Shown here piece after piece: positions 18,504 to 27,586 of a DNA stretch of 46,411 nt; positions within the stretch are counted from its first letter, which is position 1, and every line of letters begins with the position of its first letter. Source of the stretch: Kiritimatiellales bacterium. Lineage in GTDB: Bacteria > Verrucomicrobiota > Kiritimatiellia > Kiritimatiellales > Pontiellaceae. The stretch is taken from NCBI GenBank assembly GCA_016744085.1, contig JADGFE010000004.1:1-46411 (forward strand), written 5' to 3'. The translations under genes were made by a program, and so were the position numbers. The notes under the pieces are model-generated. The model had not been told where the DNA came from and made no database searches. It saw nothing but the letters and a program-made list of their open reading frames with translations.

Positions 18504-19577
18504 ATGACAGAACCAGCACAAAAAAAATATGCTCTACTTGTTGCAACCAGTATGGGAGTTCGGCTGACACCGGTTGATTCACAACCCTTTCACAGCAGCG
18601 ACACCTTTAAGATGCAGGCCACCAGCGCGGAAAGTAATGTAGCGTCTGTTTCATCCTATCTGGGTATGCCGGTTAAGGTGTTAACCTCCTTCGTTAAGGG
18701 CAGCCCCGTTTCGCACTTCATTAAAGACAACCTGAAAAGTCGGCGGATGGACTTTGAAGGGCCGGAGCTTGATCAGGATAATCCGTGGGGCTACCGCCAT
18801 CAGATCAATATGGCTGACAGCGGCTGGGGATCCCGTGGGCCACGTGTACAAAATGACCGGGCCGGTGAAGTGGGCCGCGAACTATGTGCTGAAGATTTTG
18901 ATCTGGAACGAATTTTCGGAGAAGAGGGCGTTCGTATTGTGCATCTTTCCGGGTTGGTTGCGGCGCTTTCGCCAAAGACCTGCAAGCTCTGCCTGGATAT
19001 TGCCCGTATCGCCAAAGAAAACGATTCGCTGATTTCATTCGACCTGAATCACCGCGCCAGTTTCTGGAAGGGTCGCGAGGATGAGCTGGCCAAGGCCTTT
19101 TCAGAAATTGCTTCACGTAGCGATATCCTGATCGGTAATGAAGAAGATTTTCAACTATGTCTGGGTATCAAGGGTCCCGAAGCCGGTGGTTCCGGGTTGG
19201 ATGATAAGATCGACGGCTTTAAGGAAATGATTGGTAGAGTTCAGGCGGCGTATCCGAACGCGAGCTATTTTGGCACCACGCTTCGGGAAGTGCTCTCTGC
19301 CAACAGCCACATGTGGGGCGCGTTGGTCACAGACGGTAAAGACTGGGAAATCATTAAACCCCGCGAAATCGGCGTATTGGATCGTATCGGCGGTGGCGAT
19401 GGTTTTGTTGGCGGACTACTTTACGGCATTCTTAAAGGGTGGGATGTGAAGAAGAGCGCTCGATTTGGCTGGGCAAGCGGTGCACTTGCGGCAACCATGC
19501 TGACAGATTATGCTCAGCCTGCTGACGAAGATCAGCTCTGGAGTATTTGGGAAGGGAACGCACGGGTTAAACGTTAA
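18504..19577 (+). CDS. PfkB-family sugar kinase (2-keto-3-deoxygluconate kinase-like)
   Basis: FDLNHRASFWKG, ILIGNEEDF, DRIGGGDGFVGGLLYG. Confidence 0.85.
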   Translation: MTEPAQKKYALLVATSMGVRLTPVDSQPFHSSDTFKMQATSAESNVASVSSYLGMPVKVLTSFVKGSPVSHFIKDNLKSRRMDFEGPELDQDNPWGYRHQINMADSGWGSRGPRVQNDRAGEVGRELCAEDFDLERIFGEEGVRIVHLSGLVAALSPKTCKLCLDIARIAKENDSLISFDLNHRASFWKGREDELAKAFSEIASRSDILIGNEEDFQLCLGIKGPEAGGSGLDDKIDGFKEMIGRVQAAYPNASYFGTTLREVLSANSHMWGALVTDGKDWEIIKPREIGVLDRIGGGDGFVGGLLYGILKGWDVKKSARFGWASGALAATMLTDYAQPADEDQLWSIWEGNARVKR

Positions 19578-19591
19578 GCGGGAGTTAAAAG

Positions 19592-21043
19592 ATGTCGAAG
19601 GCAGATATTGGATTGATTGGATTGGCGGTGATGGGGGAAAACCTCGTCCTGAACATGGAAAGCAAAGGATTCACGGTCGGGGTTTTTAACCGCACGGTGG
19701 AGAAGGTTGATAAATTTATTTCGGGCCGTGGTGCCGGCAAAAACTTTATCGGTTGCCATAGCATTAAAGAATTATGCGAAAACCTGGAACGTCCGCGCAA
19801 GGTTATGATGCTGGTTAAGGCCGGCCAGGCCGTTGACGACTTTATTGAAAAAATCATCCCGTATCTCGAAGAAGGCGATATTATTATTGATGGTGGTAAT
19901 AGCCATTTTCCTGACACCATCCGCCGAACAAAATATATTGAGAGTAAAGGCTTCCTGTATATCGGCACCGGCGTATCCGGTGGCGAAGAAGGCGCACTGC
20001 TTGGCCCATCGATCATGCCGGGCGGATCTAGTGCAGCTTGGGATTCGGTAAAACCGATTTTCCAGAAGATCTCTGCTCAGACGGATGCCGGTGAACCTTG
20101 CTGCGAATGGGTTGGTGAAGACGGTGCCGGTCATTTTGTAAAAATGGTGCACAACGGTATTGAGTATGGCGACATGCAGATGATCTGCGAAACCTATCAA
20201 ATGATGAAAGAGGGTATCGGCCTTTCAAACGAAGAGATGCACGCAGTCTTTACGGAATGGAATGAATCCGAACTTGATTCCTACCTCATTGAAATTACGC
20301 GCGATATTCTGGGCTATAAAACCGAAGACGGTGAAGCGGTTATCGATCAGATTCTTGATACGGCGGGTCAGAAGGGCACCGGAAAATGGACCGCGGTTTC
20401 GGCATTGGATTGTGGCCAGCCATTAACGCTTATCGGAGAAGCAGTATTTGCTCGTTGTCTTTCGGCTCTGAAAGATGAGCGCGTTGAAGCATCGAAAGTT
20501 TTATCGGGTCCTGCGGTTTCTTTTGAGGGTGATAAAACTGCATTGATCGATGATTTGAAACAGGCACTCTATGCTTCAAAAATTGTTTCCTATGCGCAGG
20601 GCTATCAGCTGATGCGTGCTGCTGCCGAAGAGAATGGCTGGAAATTGAATAATGGTGAAATCGCGCTGATGTGGCGCGGCGGATGTATCATTCGTTCGGC
20701 ATTCCTCGGTAATATTAAAGAAGCGTTTGATACGAATCCGGACCTCGTTAACCTACTGCTCGATCCATTCTTCAAGGATGCGGTTGAAAATGCCCAAGCG
20801 GCATGGCGTCGGGTGATTGTGAAATCGGTCGAACTGGGAATTCCAATGCCGGCCATCGGAGCTGCGTTGGCCTATTTTGATGGTTATCGTGCTGCACGAC
20901 TTCCTGCCAACCTGCTACAGGCTCAGCGCGACTACTTTGGTGCGCACACCTACGAACGCCTGGATAAACCCCGTGGCGAATTTTTCCACACCAACTGGAC
21001 CGGCCGTGGCGGCGATACTGCAGCCACGACGTATATCGTATAA
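19592..21043 (+). CDS. gnd: 6-phosphogluconate dehydrogenase (decarboxylating), paralog 1, NADP-type motif
   Basis: IGLAVMGENLVLNMESKGFTVGVFNRT, GVSGGEEGALLGPSIMPGG, GHFVKMVHNGIEYGDMQ, C-terminal ANLLQAQRDYFGAHTYERLDKPRGEFFHTNW. Confidence 0.95.
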   Translation: MSKADIGLIGLAVMGENLVLNMESKGFTVGVFNRTVEKVDKFISGRGAGKNFIGCHSIKELCENLERPRKVMMLVKAGQAVDDFIEKIIPYLEEGDIIIDGGNSHFPDTIRRTKYIESKGFLYIGTGVSGGEEGALLGPSIMPGGSSAAWDSVKPIFQKISAQTDAGEPCCEWVGEDGAGHFVKMVHNGIEYGDMQMICETYQMMKEGIGLSNEEMHAVFTEWNESELDSYLIEITRDILGYKTEDGEAVIDQILDTAGQKGTGKWTAVSALDCGQPLTLIGEAVFARCLSALKDERVEASKVLSGPAVSFEGDKTALIDDLKQALYASKIVSYAQGYQLMRAAAEENGWKLNNGEIALMWRGGCIIRSAFLGNIKEAFDTNPDLVNLLLDPFFKDAVENAQAAWRRVIVKSVELGIPMPAIGAALAYFDGYRAARLPANLLQAQRDYFGAHTYERLDKPRGEFFHTNWTGRGGDTAATTYIV

Positions 21044-22323
21044 TGATCAGTCAATTCGGAGAACAGGTTTCCATTCAGCCCGACGAACTTCGCGCGCTAG
21101 TTTTTCAAACTCTGGAAAATGCGGGAGAACTGAAGCGTGTGCTTATTTTACCGCCGGATCATACCCGCTTAAATTCCATGGCAGGACCGATCACGGCAAT
21201 GGTCTATGAAAAGCTGACCGCTCAGGGTGTGCAGGTTGATATTCTGCCGACGCTCGGAACGCATAATCCGATGACCGAAGCGCAACTGCGCATGATGTTC
21301 GGAGAAGCGATTCCGCTTGATGCATTCAAGGTGCATGATTGGCGCAATGAGGTGGTACAAAAAGGATTGATCGATGGCGAAATGCTCTCTGAACTTTCCG
21401 GAGGAAAGGTTAATTATACGGTCGGTGTTGAAGTCAATAAGATGCTGTTTAATGACTATGATCTGATTTTATCCATTGGTCAGGTGGTGCCGCACGAAGT
21501 GGTCGGCATGGCCAACTACACCAAGAACATCGTCGTTGGTGCCGGAGGTTCGGACATCATTAATAAGTCGCATTTTCTTGGCGCGGTTGCCGGTATTGAA
21601 AACCTATTGGGCCAAACCGATTCTCCGGTGCGTCGCCTGTTTAATCATGCGGTTGAGACCTATCTGAGCGATCTTTCGATCACGTATATGCTGACGGTGA
21701 TGGAGCAGGATTACGATACGCGCGAAATGCACATGCGCGGTTTTTATGCTGGCGAAGAAGTCGGCGTTTTCGAGGAGGCCTGCAAACTAGCGCGCGCGGT
21801 AAATATCACGTTGCTGGATCGCGAACCAAAAAAAGTGGTCGTCTATCTGGATCCTCACGAATTTCAAAGTACATGGCTTGGCAATAAATCTGTTTATCGG
21901 ACGCGTATGGCCATTGCCGATGAAGGCGAACTGATTGTTCTCGCCCCCGCGCTCAAGGAGTTCGGCGAAGATCCAACCATTGATAAGTTAATTCGAAAGT
22001 TTGGCTATTGCGGTACGCCGGCCACGCTTAAATATGTGGAAGAAGATGAAGAGCTTCGCAATAATCTTGGCGCAGCTGCGCATCTGATTCATGGTTCTTC
22101 GGAAGGTCGATTCAGAATTACTTATTGTCCGGGTGACGGCGTTACGCTTGATGAAGTTCGATCAGTTGGTTTTGAGGCGGCGCCTTATGAAGAAATGGCT
22201 GGTCGATATAACCCAGAAATATTGAAGGACGGTTTCAATACCATGCCTGATGGTGAGGAAATATTTTATATCAGCAATCCCGCGCTGGGATTGTGGGCCT
22301 TTAAAGAAAAGTTTGCGCAGTAA
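21043..22323 (+). CDS. LarA-family nickel-dependent racemase/epimerase homolog (DUF2088)
   Basis: LPPDHTRLNSMAGPI, LPTLGTHNPMTEAQLRMMFG, IGQVVPHEVVGMANYTKNIVVGAGGSDIINKSH. Confidence 0.88.
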   Translation: MISQFGEQVSIQPDELRALVFQTLENAGELKRVLILPPDHTRLNSMAGPITAMVYEKLTAQGVQVDILPTLGTHNPMTEAQLRMMFGEAIPLDAFKVHDWRNEVVQKGLIDGEMLSELSGGKVNYTVGVEVNKMLFNDYDLILSIGQVVPHEVVGMANYTKNIVVGAGGSDIINKSHFLGAVAGIENLLGQTDSPVRRLFNHAVETYLSDLSITYMLTVMEQDYDTREMHMRGFYAGEEVGVFEEACKLARAVNITLLDREPKKVVVYLDPHEFQSTWLGNKSVYRTRMAIADEGELIVLAPALKEFGEDPTIDKLIRKFGYCGTPATLKYVEEDEELRNNLGAAAHLIHGSSEGRFRITYCPGDGVTLDEVRSVGFEAAPYEEMAGRYNPEILKDGFNTMPDGEEIFYISNPALGLWAFKEKFAQ

Positions 22324-22338
22324 GAAGGAGTATTAGAT

Positions 22339-23739
22339 ATGACAAATATTGGAATGATTGGTTTGGGGGTAATGGGGTCAAACCTTGCGCGTAACATGGT
22401 CTCAAAAGGATTTGCAGTTTCGTGTTATGATTGGGACGAATCGTTGCGGACTGATTTTGCAACAAAATTTATTGATGGCTTCGAGCACGCTGGCAGTCTT
22501 AAGGACTTTGTCGAATCTATTGAGCGGCCGCGAAAGATCATGATTATGATCAAGGCCGGTTCCCCGGTTGATTCCGTGCTGGGAGAACTGACACCGCTTC
22601 TTGAACTGGGTGATGTGGTTATTGATGGCGGCAACTCCCAGTGGGAGGACACCGATCGTCGTATCCAATTTTGCGAGGAGCAGGGATTGTTATTCGTCGG
22701 GTGTGGTGTTTCCGGCGGAGAAGAAGGTGCGCTTAACGGGCCGGCCCTGATGCCCGGTGGATCTGCCGGTGCTTGGGAGCTGATTAAACCCATCTTTGAG
22801 GCCATAGCTGCGAAAACCTCTAAGGGTGCGGTCTGTGTCAACTGGATTGGGCAGGGTGGATCCGGCCATTTTGTAAAAATGGTTCACAACGGTATTGAAT
22901 ACGGCGATATGCAGATGATTTGCGAAACGTATCAGGTCATGCGCAATGGTCTTGATATGTCGAACATTGCGATGTCGGAAGTCTTCGGCCGCTGGAATCG
23001 GGGAAAGCTCGACTCCTATCTCATTGAAATTACCCGCGATATTTTGGCCTATGAAGATGAAAGCGGCACGTGCCCGGTGGACTATATTCTCGACGCGGCA
23101 GGTCAGAAGGGCACCGGAAAGTGGACGCTGATCGCTGCTCTTGATGCAGGCGAACCGTTGCCGCTGATTGGCGAAGCTGTATTTGCACGCTGCCTCTCTG
23201 CGTTGAAAGATGATCGGGTAAAAGCCTCCAAAGTGCTGATTGGCCCTAAAATAAAAATTGATGTTGCGCAGGAAGATTTTGTCGCAGAAGTAAAAGAGGC
23301 GCTGTACGGATCTAAAATTATTTCCTATGCGCAGGGGTTCCAGTTGATTCAGCAGGTTTCGCAAGAACGTGGTTGGAAAATTGATTTGGCAGGATTGGCT
23401 CAACTCTGGCGTGGTGGCTGTATTATTCGCTCAACGCTGTTGCGCGTCATTAAAGAGGCATTTGAGCGCGATCCAGCGTTATCCAATTTGTTGCTGGATC
23501 CTTTGATTTCTGAATCGGTTGGCGAAGCACAGGTACACTGGCGTGATGCCGTTGCCCGCATGACTCGTGCAGGGATTGCTTCTCCCGCAATGAGCTCGGC
23601 CTTGTCCTACTACGATGGATTCCGCACAGCGAAAGGCTCTGCAAATCTCTTGCAGGCGCAACGCGATTATTTTGGCGCGCATACCTACGAACGAACCGAT
23701 AAACCGCGCGGTGAGTTTTTTCACACGCAGTGGTTCTAA
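22339..23739 (+). CDS. 6-phosphogluconate dehydrogenase family, paralog 2, NAD-type motif
   Basis: IGLGVMGSNLARNMVSKGFAVSCYDWD, GVSGGEEGALNGPALMPGG, GHFVKMVHNGIEYGDMQ, DKPRGEFFHTQW. Confidence 0.93.
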   Translation: MTNIGMIGLGVMGSNLARNMVSKGFAVSCYDWDESLRTDFATKFIDGFEHAGSLKDFVESIERPRKIMIMIKAGSPVDSVLGELTPLLELGDVVIDGGNSQWEDTDRRIQFCEEQGLLFVGCGVSGGEEGALNGPALMPGGSAGAWELIKPIFEAIAAKTSKGAVCVNWIGQGGSGHFVKMVHNGIEYGDMQMICETYQVMRNGLDMSNIAMSEVFGRWNRGKLDSYLIEITRDILAYEDESGTCPVDYILDAAGQKGTGKWTLIAALDAGEPLPLIGEAVFARCLSALKDDRVKASKVLIGPKIKIDVAQEDFVAEVKEALYGSKIISYAQGFQLIQQVSQERGWKIDLAGLAQLWRGGCIIRSTLLRVIKEAFERDPALSNLLLDPLISESVGEAQVHWRDAVARMTRAGIASPAMSSALSYYDGFRTAKGSANLLQAQRDYFGAHTYERTDKPRGEFFHTQWF

Positions 23740-23756
23740 GCTTCAGGAGAGGAGAG

Positions 23757-25163
23757 ATGAAAATTTTTATGGATGCCGATTTCCTGCTGCAAACGAAAAC
23801 AGCAATCAAGCTTTATCATGAGCATGCAGCCAACATGCCGATCTATGATTACCATTGTCATCTTCCGCCGCAAGAAATTGCGGAGGATAAGCAATACGAC
23901 AATCTTGGTGAAATCTGGTTGGGAGGCGATCACTATAAATGGCGGGGCATGCGCACCAATGGCGTTGATGAAAAATATTGCACTGGCGATGCTGTCTGGC
24001 GCGAAAAATTCCAGAAATGGGCGGAAACGGTACCGCAAACACTGCGCAATCCGCTCTATCATTGGACGCATCTGGAACTGCAGGGATACTTTGATATCGA
24101 TACCTTACTCAGTCCGGAAACCGCCGATGAAATCTACGACGAGTGCACGGAAAAGCTGCGCACACCGGAATATTCAGCACGCAACTTGATGCGTAAAATG
24201 AATGTAAAGCTGGTCTGCACAACAGATGATCCGATCGACGACCTTAAGTGGCATAAACAGATTGCGGCTGATGGATTTGAAATCAAGGTTCTGCCCACGT
24301 TTCGCCCGGATAAGGCTGCCAATCTCGCTGATCCTGAAGCCTATCAACTTTACGTCCAATCATTGGAAAAGGCGGCTGATACCGTCGTGAACAGTTTTTC
24401 GTCATTGGTTGCAGCCGTGGATAAGCGCCATGCTTATTTCCATTCGGTGGGTTGCCGCCTATCCGATCACGGTGTTGCGTATGTGCCTGATGTCGAAGCC
24501 GCGCCATCCGAATTGGATGCTATTTTTAATAAAGTCATGGCTGGGAATACCATTTCGGTAGAGGAGCAGGATGCATTTCTTGCCGCATTCCTTTATGAAG
24601 CTGGAAAGATGAATCATTCCCGAGGTTGGGCACAGCAGTTTCATGTGGGCGTGTTCCGGAATAACAACAGTCGTTTGTTTAATGCGCTAGGTCCGGATAC
24701 TGGGTTCGACTCGATTGCGGACTATCGCCAGGGGCCGGGGTTTGTTCGTCTGCTGGATCGTCTTGATTCTTCGAACCAACTGGCAAAAAGTATCCTATAT
24801 AATATAAATCCATCGGATAACGAACTATTTGCGACCATGATTGGAAACTATCAGGACGGCTCCATTCCCGGAAAAATCCAGTTTGGGTCTGGTTGGTGGT
24901 TCCTTGATCAGAAAGACGGCATGGAAAAGCAGATGAATGCGCTATCAAATCTAGGGTTGCTAAGTCGATTTGTCGGAATGTTGACGGACTCGCGCAGTTT
25001 CCTGTCGTATCCCCGTCACGAATATTTCCGCCGTATTCTCTGTAACTTAATCGGAAACGATGTCGAAAACGGCGAAATTCCAGCTGATATGGAGCTGTTG
25101 GGTATGATGGTTGAAAATATCTGCTACAACAATGCTGTCGAATATTTTGGTATTGAGGTTTAG
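23757..25163 (+). CDS. uxaC: Uronate isomerase
   Basis: MPIYDYHCHLPPQEIAEDK, KLVCTTDDPIDDLKWH, MNHSRGWAQQFHVGVFRNNN, MLTDSRSFLSYPRHEYFRRIL. Confidence 0.95.
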   Translation: MKIFMDADFLLQTKTAIKLYHEHAANMPIYDYHCHLPPQEIAEDKQYDNLGEIWLGGDHYKWRGMRTNGVDEKYCTGDAVWREKFQKWAETVPQTLRNPLYHWTHLELQGYFDIDTLLSPETADEIYDECTEKLRTPEYSARNLMRKMNVKLVCTTDDPIDDLKWHKQIAADGFEIKVLPTFRPDKAANLADPEAYQLYVQSLEKAADTVVNSFSSLVAAVDKRHAYFHSVGCRLSDHGVAYVPDVEAAPSELDAIFNKVMAGNTISVEEQDAFLAAFLYEAGKMNHSRGWAQQFHVGVFRNNNSRLFNALGPDTGFDSIADYRQGPGFVRLLDRLDSSNQLAKSILYNINPSDNELFATMIGNYQDGSIPGKIQFGSGWWFLDQKDGMEKQMNALSNLGLLSRFVGMLTDSRSFLSYPRHEYFRRILCNLIGNDVENGEIPADMELLGMMVENICYNNAVEYFGIEV

Positions 25164-25228
25164 CCACAGAATAACACGGATCAACTCGGAATTTCTGAAT
25201 CAGTGTTCTTCCGTGTTTGTCCGTGGCT
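25162..25228. repeat. Imperfect inverted repeat (dispersed-repeat-like) between convergent uxaC and PGPGW-like gene
   Basis: AGCCACAGAATAACACGGA (25162-25180) vs TCCGTGTTTGTCCGTGGCT (25210-25228), 16/19 complementary. Confidence 0.8.
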
Positions 25229-25508
25229 GTGTTTCATTATTGGTTGTCTTATCGCGATTAAATTTTGCCTTCAGCTGTTCATCTTTACGGTGTACATAGT
25301 CGGCGGTTTTGGGGAAGCGGAGTTCTAGCCAGCGCTTGATTCGTCCGAATAGCGGGATCTCGTCAGCCAGTAGGTAAACTCCGATCAGCAAGCTTAGAAT
25401 GCCTTGCCCGGGCGTAATTAGCATGATTAGGCCTGCGAGGATGCAGAACCAGCCTGTCAGATGCTTTAGCACCAACTTCGTATGCTTATTCCATATAAGC
25501 CATTTCAT
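25200..25508 (-). CDS. PGPGW-like small membrane protein
   Basis: TGWFCILAGLIMLITPGQGILSLLIGVYLLADEIPLFGRI. Confidence 0.65.
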   Translation of the reverse strand: MKWLIWNKHTKLVLKHLTGWFCILAGLIMLITPGQGILSLLIGVYLLADEIPLFGRIKRWLELRFPKTADYVHRKDEQLKAKFNRDKTTNNETQPRTNTEEH

Positions 25509-25588
25509 GCGTTTGCCTTTAAAAAGAAAAAACCACGGATTGGTGAAAAGTGTGACCTAACCTAGTGGTTCCAAGTGCCACACTTCCT

Positions 25589-25626
25589 CACTGGGTCCGC
25601 CGAAGGGGGGCGGCGGAGCGCCAGTG
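25589..25626. repeat. Strong stem-loop (REP- or terminator-like) downstream of uup
   Basis: CACTGG g TCCGCCG aagggggg CGGCGGA gcg CCAGTG nested stem. Confidence 0.6.
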
Positions 25627-25642
25627 ATTCCGTGATTTGGTG

Positions 25643-27406
25643 TCATAGACTCTCTAACTCTTCCCAGCGTTCAAAACTTTTTTCCAATTCGTGCGGAATG
25701 GCCTCCGCACGTTCCGTGGCGGCGGCAATTTCTTCTTTCGCCTTTTGATAAAAAGTCGGATCAGCCATCGTTGCATGCAAGGTTTCCTGCTCGGCTTCCA
25801 ACTTTTCAATCTGCCGGGGTAGTTTTTTGAGTTCTTCCCGCTCTTTATTCGACAGCTTACGTTTTGGTTGAGATTTTTCAGCGGTAGAGGGTTGTTCCTT
25901 TTGCCTCGTGCCTAATGCCTCTTGCCTCTGATTTAACCAGTCATCATAACCGCCGAGATATTCATTTACTTGACCATTTCCTTCGAAAACAAAGGTGCTG
26001 GTAACCACATTATTCAAAAAAGAGCGATCATGGCTGACGAGCAACAAGGTGCCGCTATAGGCCGCCAGTAAATCCTCCAGTAGTTCGAGGGTCTCCACAT
26101 CCAGATCGTTGGTCGGTTCGTCCAGCACAAGCACATTGGATGCTTTGGTGAATAGTTTGGCCAGAAGCAGGCGGTTGCGCTCTCCGCCTGACAGCACAGC
26201 AACTTTCTGGCGGGCGCGGTCGGGGGTGAATAGAAAATCCTGCAAATAGCCCAGCACATGCTTTTTGCTGTCGCCAATCATAATCATTTCTTCGGCGCAG
26301 ACATTTTCAGCCACAGACTTGGTTTCATCGAGCGTTTCCCGATGCTGATCAAAATAGGCCACTTCCAATTTGGTACCATGATCCACGGTTCCGGTTTGTG
26401 GATCCAGTTTGCCCAGAATCAATTTGATCAGTGTTGATTTTCCGCACCCGTTCGGTCCGATAATACCGATCTTATCGCCACGCATGATTTCAGCATCCAG
26501 ATTTTTAACAATCGGAAGGTCGCCGTAATCATAGGAGATATTTTTGACGGTTATTACCTTGCGCCCGGAGAGTCCGGAGTTTGAAAGGGTCATATTGACA
26601 GAGCCGGTTCGCTCGCGACGTTCGCCGCGTTCGCCGCGCATCTTTTCCAATGCGCGTACGCGACCTTCGTTACGCGTGCGGCGGGCTTTGATGCCTTTGC
26701 GGATCCAAACTTCTTCCTTGGCCAGCTTCTTATCGAATTGGGCCCACTGTTCGGCTTCGCCATCCAAGAGCGCCTGCTTGCGTTCCAGATAGGTATCGTA
26801 GTCGCATGCCCAGGAATGAAGGTTTCCGCGGTCGAGTTCAACAATGCGGGTGGCGAGGTTGCGTAGAAAGGCACGGTCATGGGTCACAAAAACTAACGTG
26901 CCTTTATAACGGCGTAAAAAGGTTTCCAACCATTGGATCGATTCAATATCGAGATGGTTGGTAGGCTCATCGAGCACAAGAATTTCCGGTTCACAAACAA
27001 GAGCTTGTGCCAGTAGCACCCGACGTTTCTGACCACCGGATAATTCATCGAACTTCCATTCATTTTCCAGTCCGACCATAGAAATGGTTTTGTCGACAGC
27101 CTGATGTGAGGTCCAGTCATCATGAGGATTTTCCAGTCCTTCAAAAACCAGATCTTCAACCGTGCCGGATAACTCGCTTGGAACATTCTGGCGCAGACGG
27201 CGGATCTTAATGCCCGGCTGCCGGATGATTTTCCCTTCGTCGGTCTCGATGGAGCCGTTGATGATTTTCAGCAGGGTCGATTTTCCTTCGCCATTTCGTC
27301 CGACCAGACAGATCCGCTCGCTCCGTTCGATTTGCAGCGTTGCATCATTCAGAAGCTGAGGGCCACCGAATGCCTTATATAAATTCTGTAAACTTAAAAG
27401 TGCCAT
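25643..27406 (-). CDS. ABC-F family ATP-binding protein (Uup-like)
   Basis: Two Walker A (GRNGEGKST, GPNGCGKST), two LSGGQ-like signatures, DEPTNHLD/DEPTNDLD, C-terminal coiled coil. Confidence 0.93.
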   Translation of the reverse strand: MALLSLQNLYKAFGGPQLLNDATLQIERSERICLVGRNGEGKSTLLKIINGSIETDEGKIIRQPGIKIRRLRQNVPSELSGTVEDLVFEGLENPHDDWTSHQAVDKTISMVGLENEWKFDELSGGQKRRVLLAQALVCEPEILVLDEPTNHLDIESIQWLETFLRRYKGTLVFVTHDRAFLRNLATRIVELDRGNLHSWACDYDTYLERKQALLDGEAEQWAQFDKKLAKEEVWIRKGIKARRTRNEGRVRALEKMRGERGERRERTGSVNMTLSNSGLSGRKVITVKNISYDYGDLPIVKNLDAEIMRGDKIGIIGPNGCGKSTLIKLILGKLDPQTGTVDHGTKLEVAYFDQHRETLDETKSVAENVCAEEMIMIGDSKKHVLGYLQDFLFTPDRARQKVAVLSGGERNRLLLAKLFTKASNVLVLDEPTNDLDVETLELLEDLLAAYSGTLLLVSHDRSFLNNVVTSTFVFEGNGQVNEYLGGYDDWLNQRQEALGTRQKEQPSTAEKSQPKRKLSNKEREELKKLPRQIEKLEAEQETLHATMADPTFYQKAKEEIAAATERAEAIPHELEKSFERWEELESL

Positions 27407-27434
27407 GGTTTTATTCCGAAGTTGAGAACGGCGC

Positions 27435-27566
27435 ATTCTCCAGATTTTGCAGGAATTGGAAAGGAATAACGGCGCCGATCACACCTTAGCCGCCACCAAT
27501 GGATACATTCCCCTCGACTATGCCATCGAACTCGACAACGAAGCCGCAGTGAAACTATTGAAGTAA
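27435..27566 (+). pseudogene. C-terminal fragment of an ankyrin-repeat-like protein
   Basis: Open frame without a start codon: ILQILQELERNNGADHTLAATNGYIPLDYAIELDNEAAVKLLK*. Confidence 0.55.
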
Positions 27567-27586
27567 GTCCTTTAAATAGGTATGGT

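Noticed and set aside
22690-23403. 237-aa minus-strand ORF in gnd2
   Set aside because: Shadow ORF of a well-supported 6PGDH gene.
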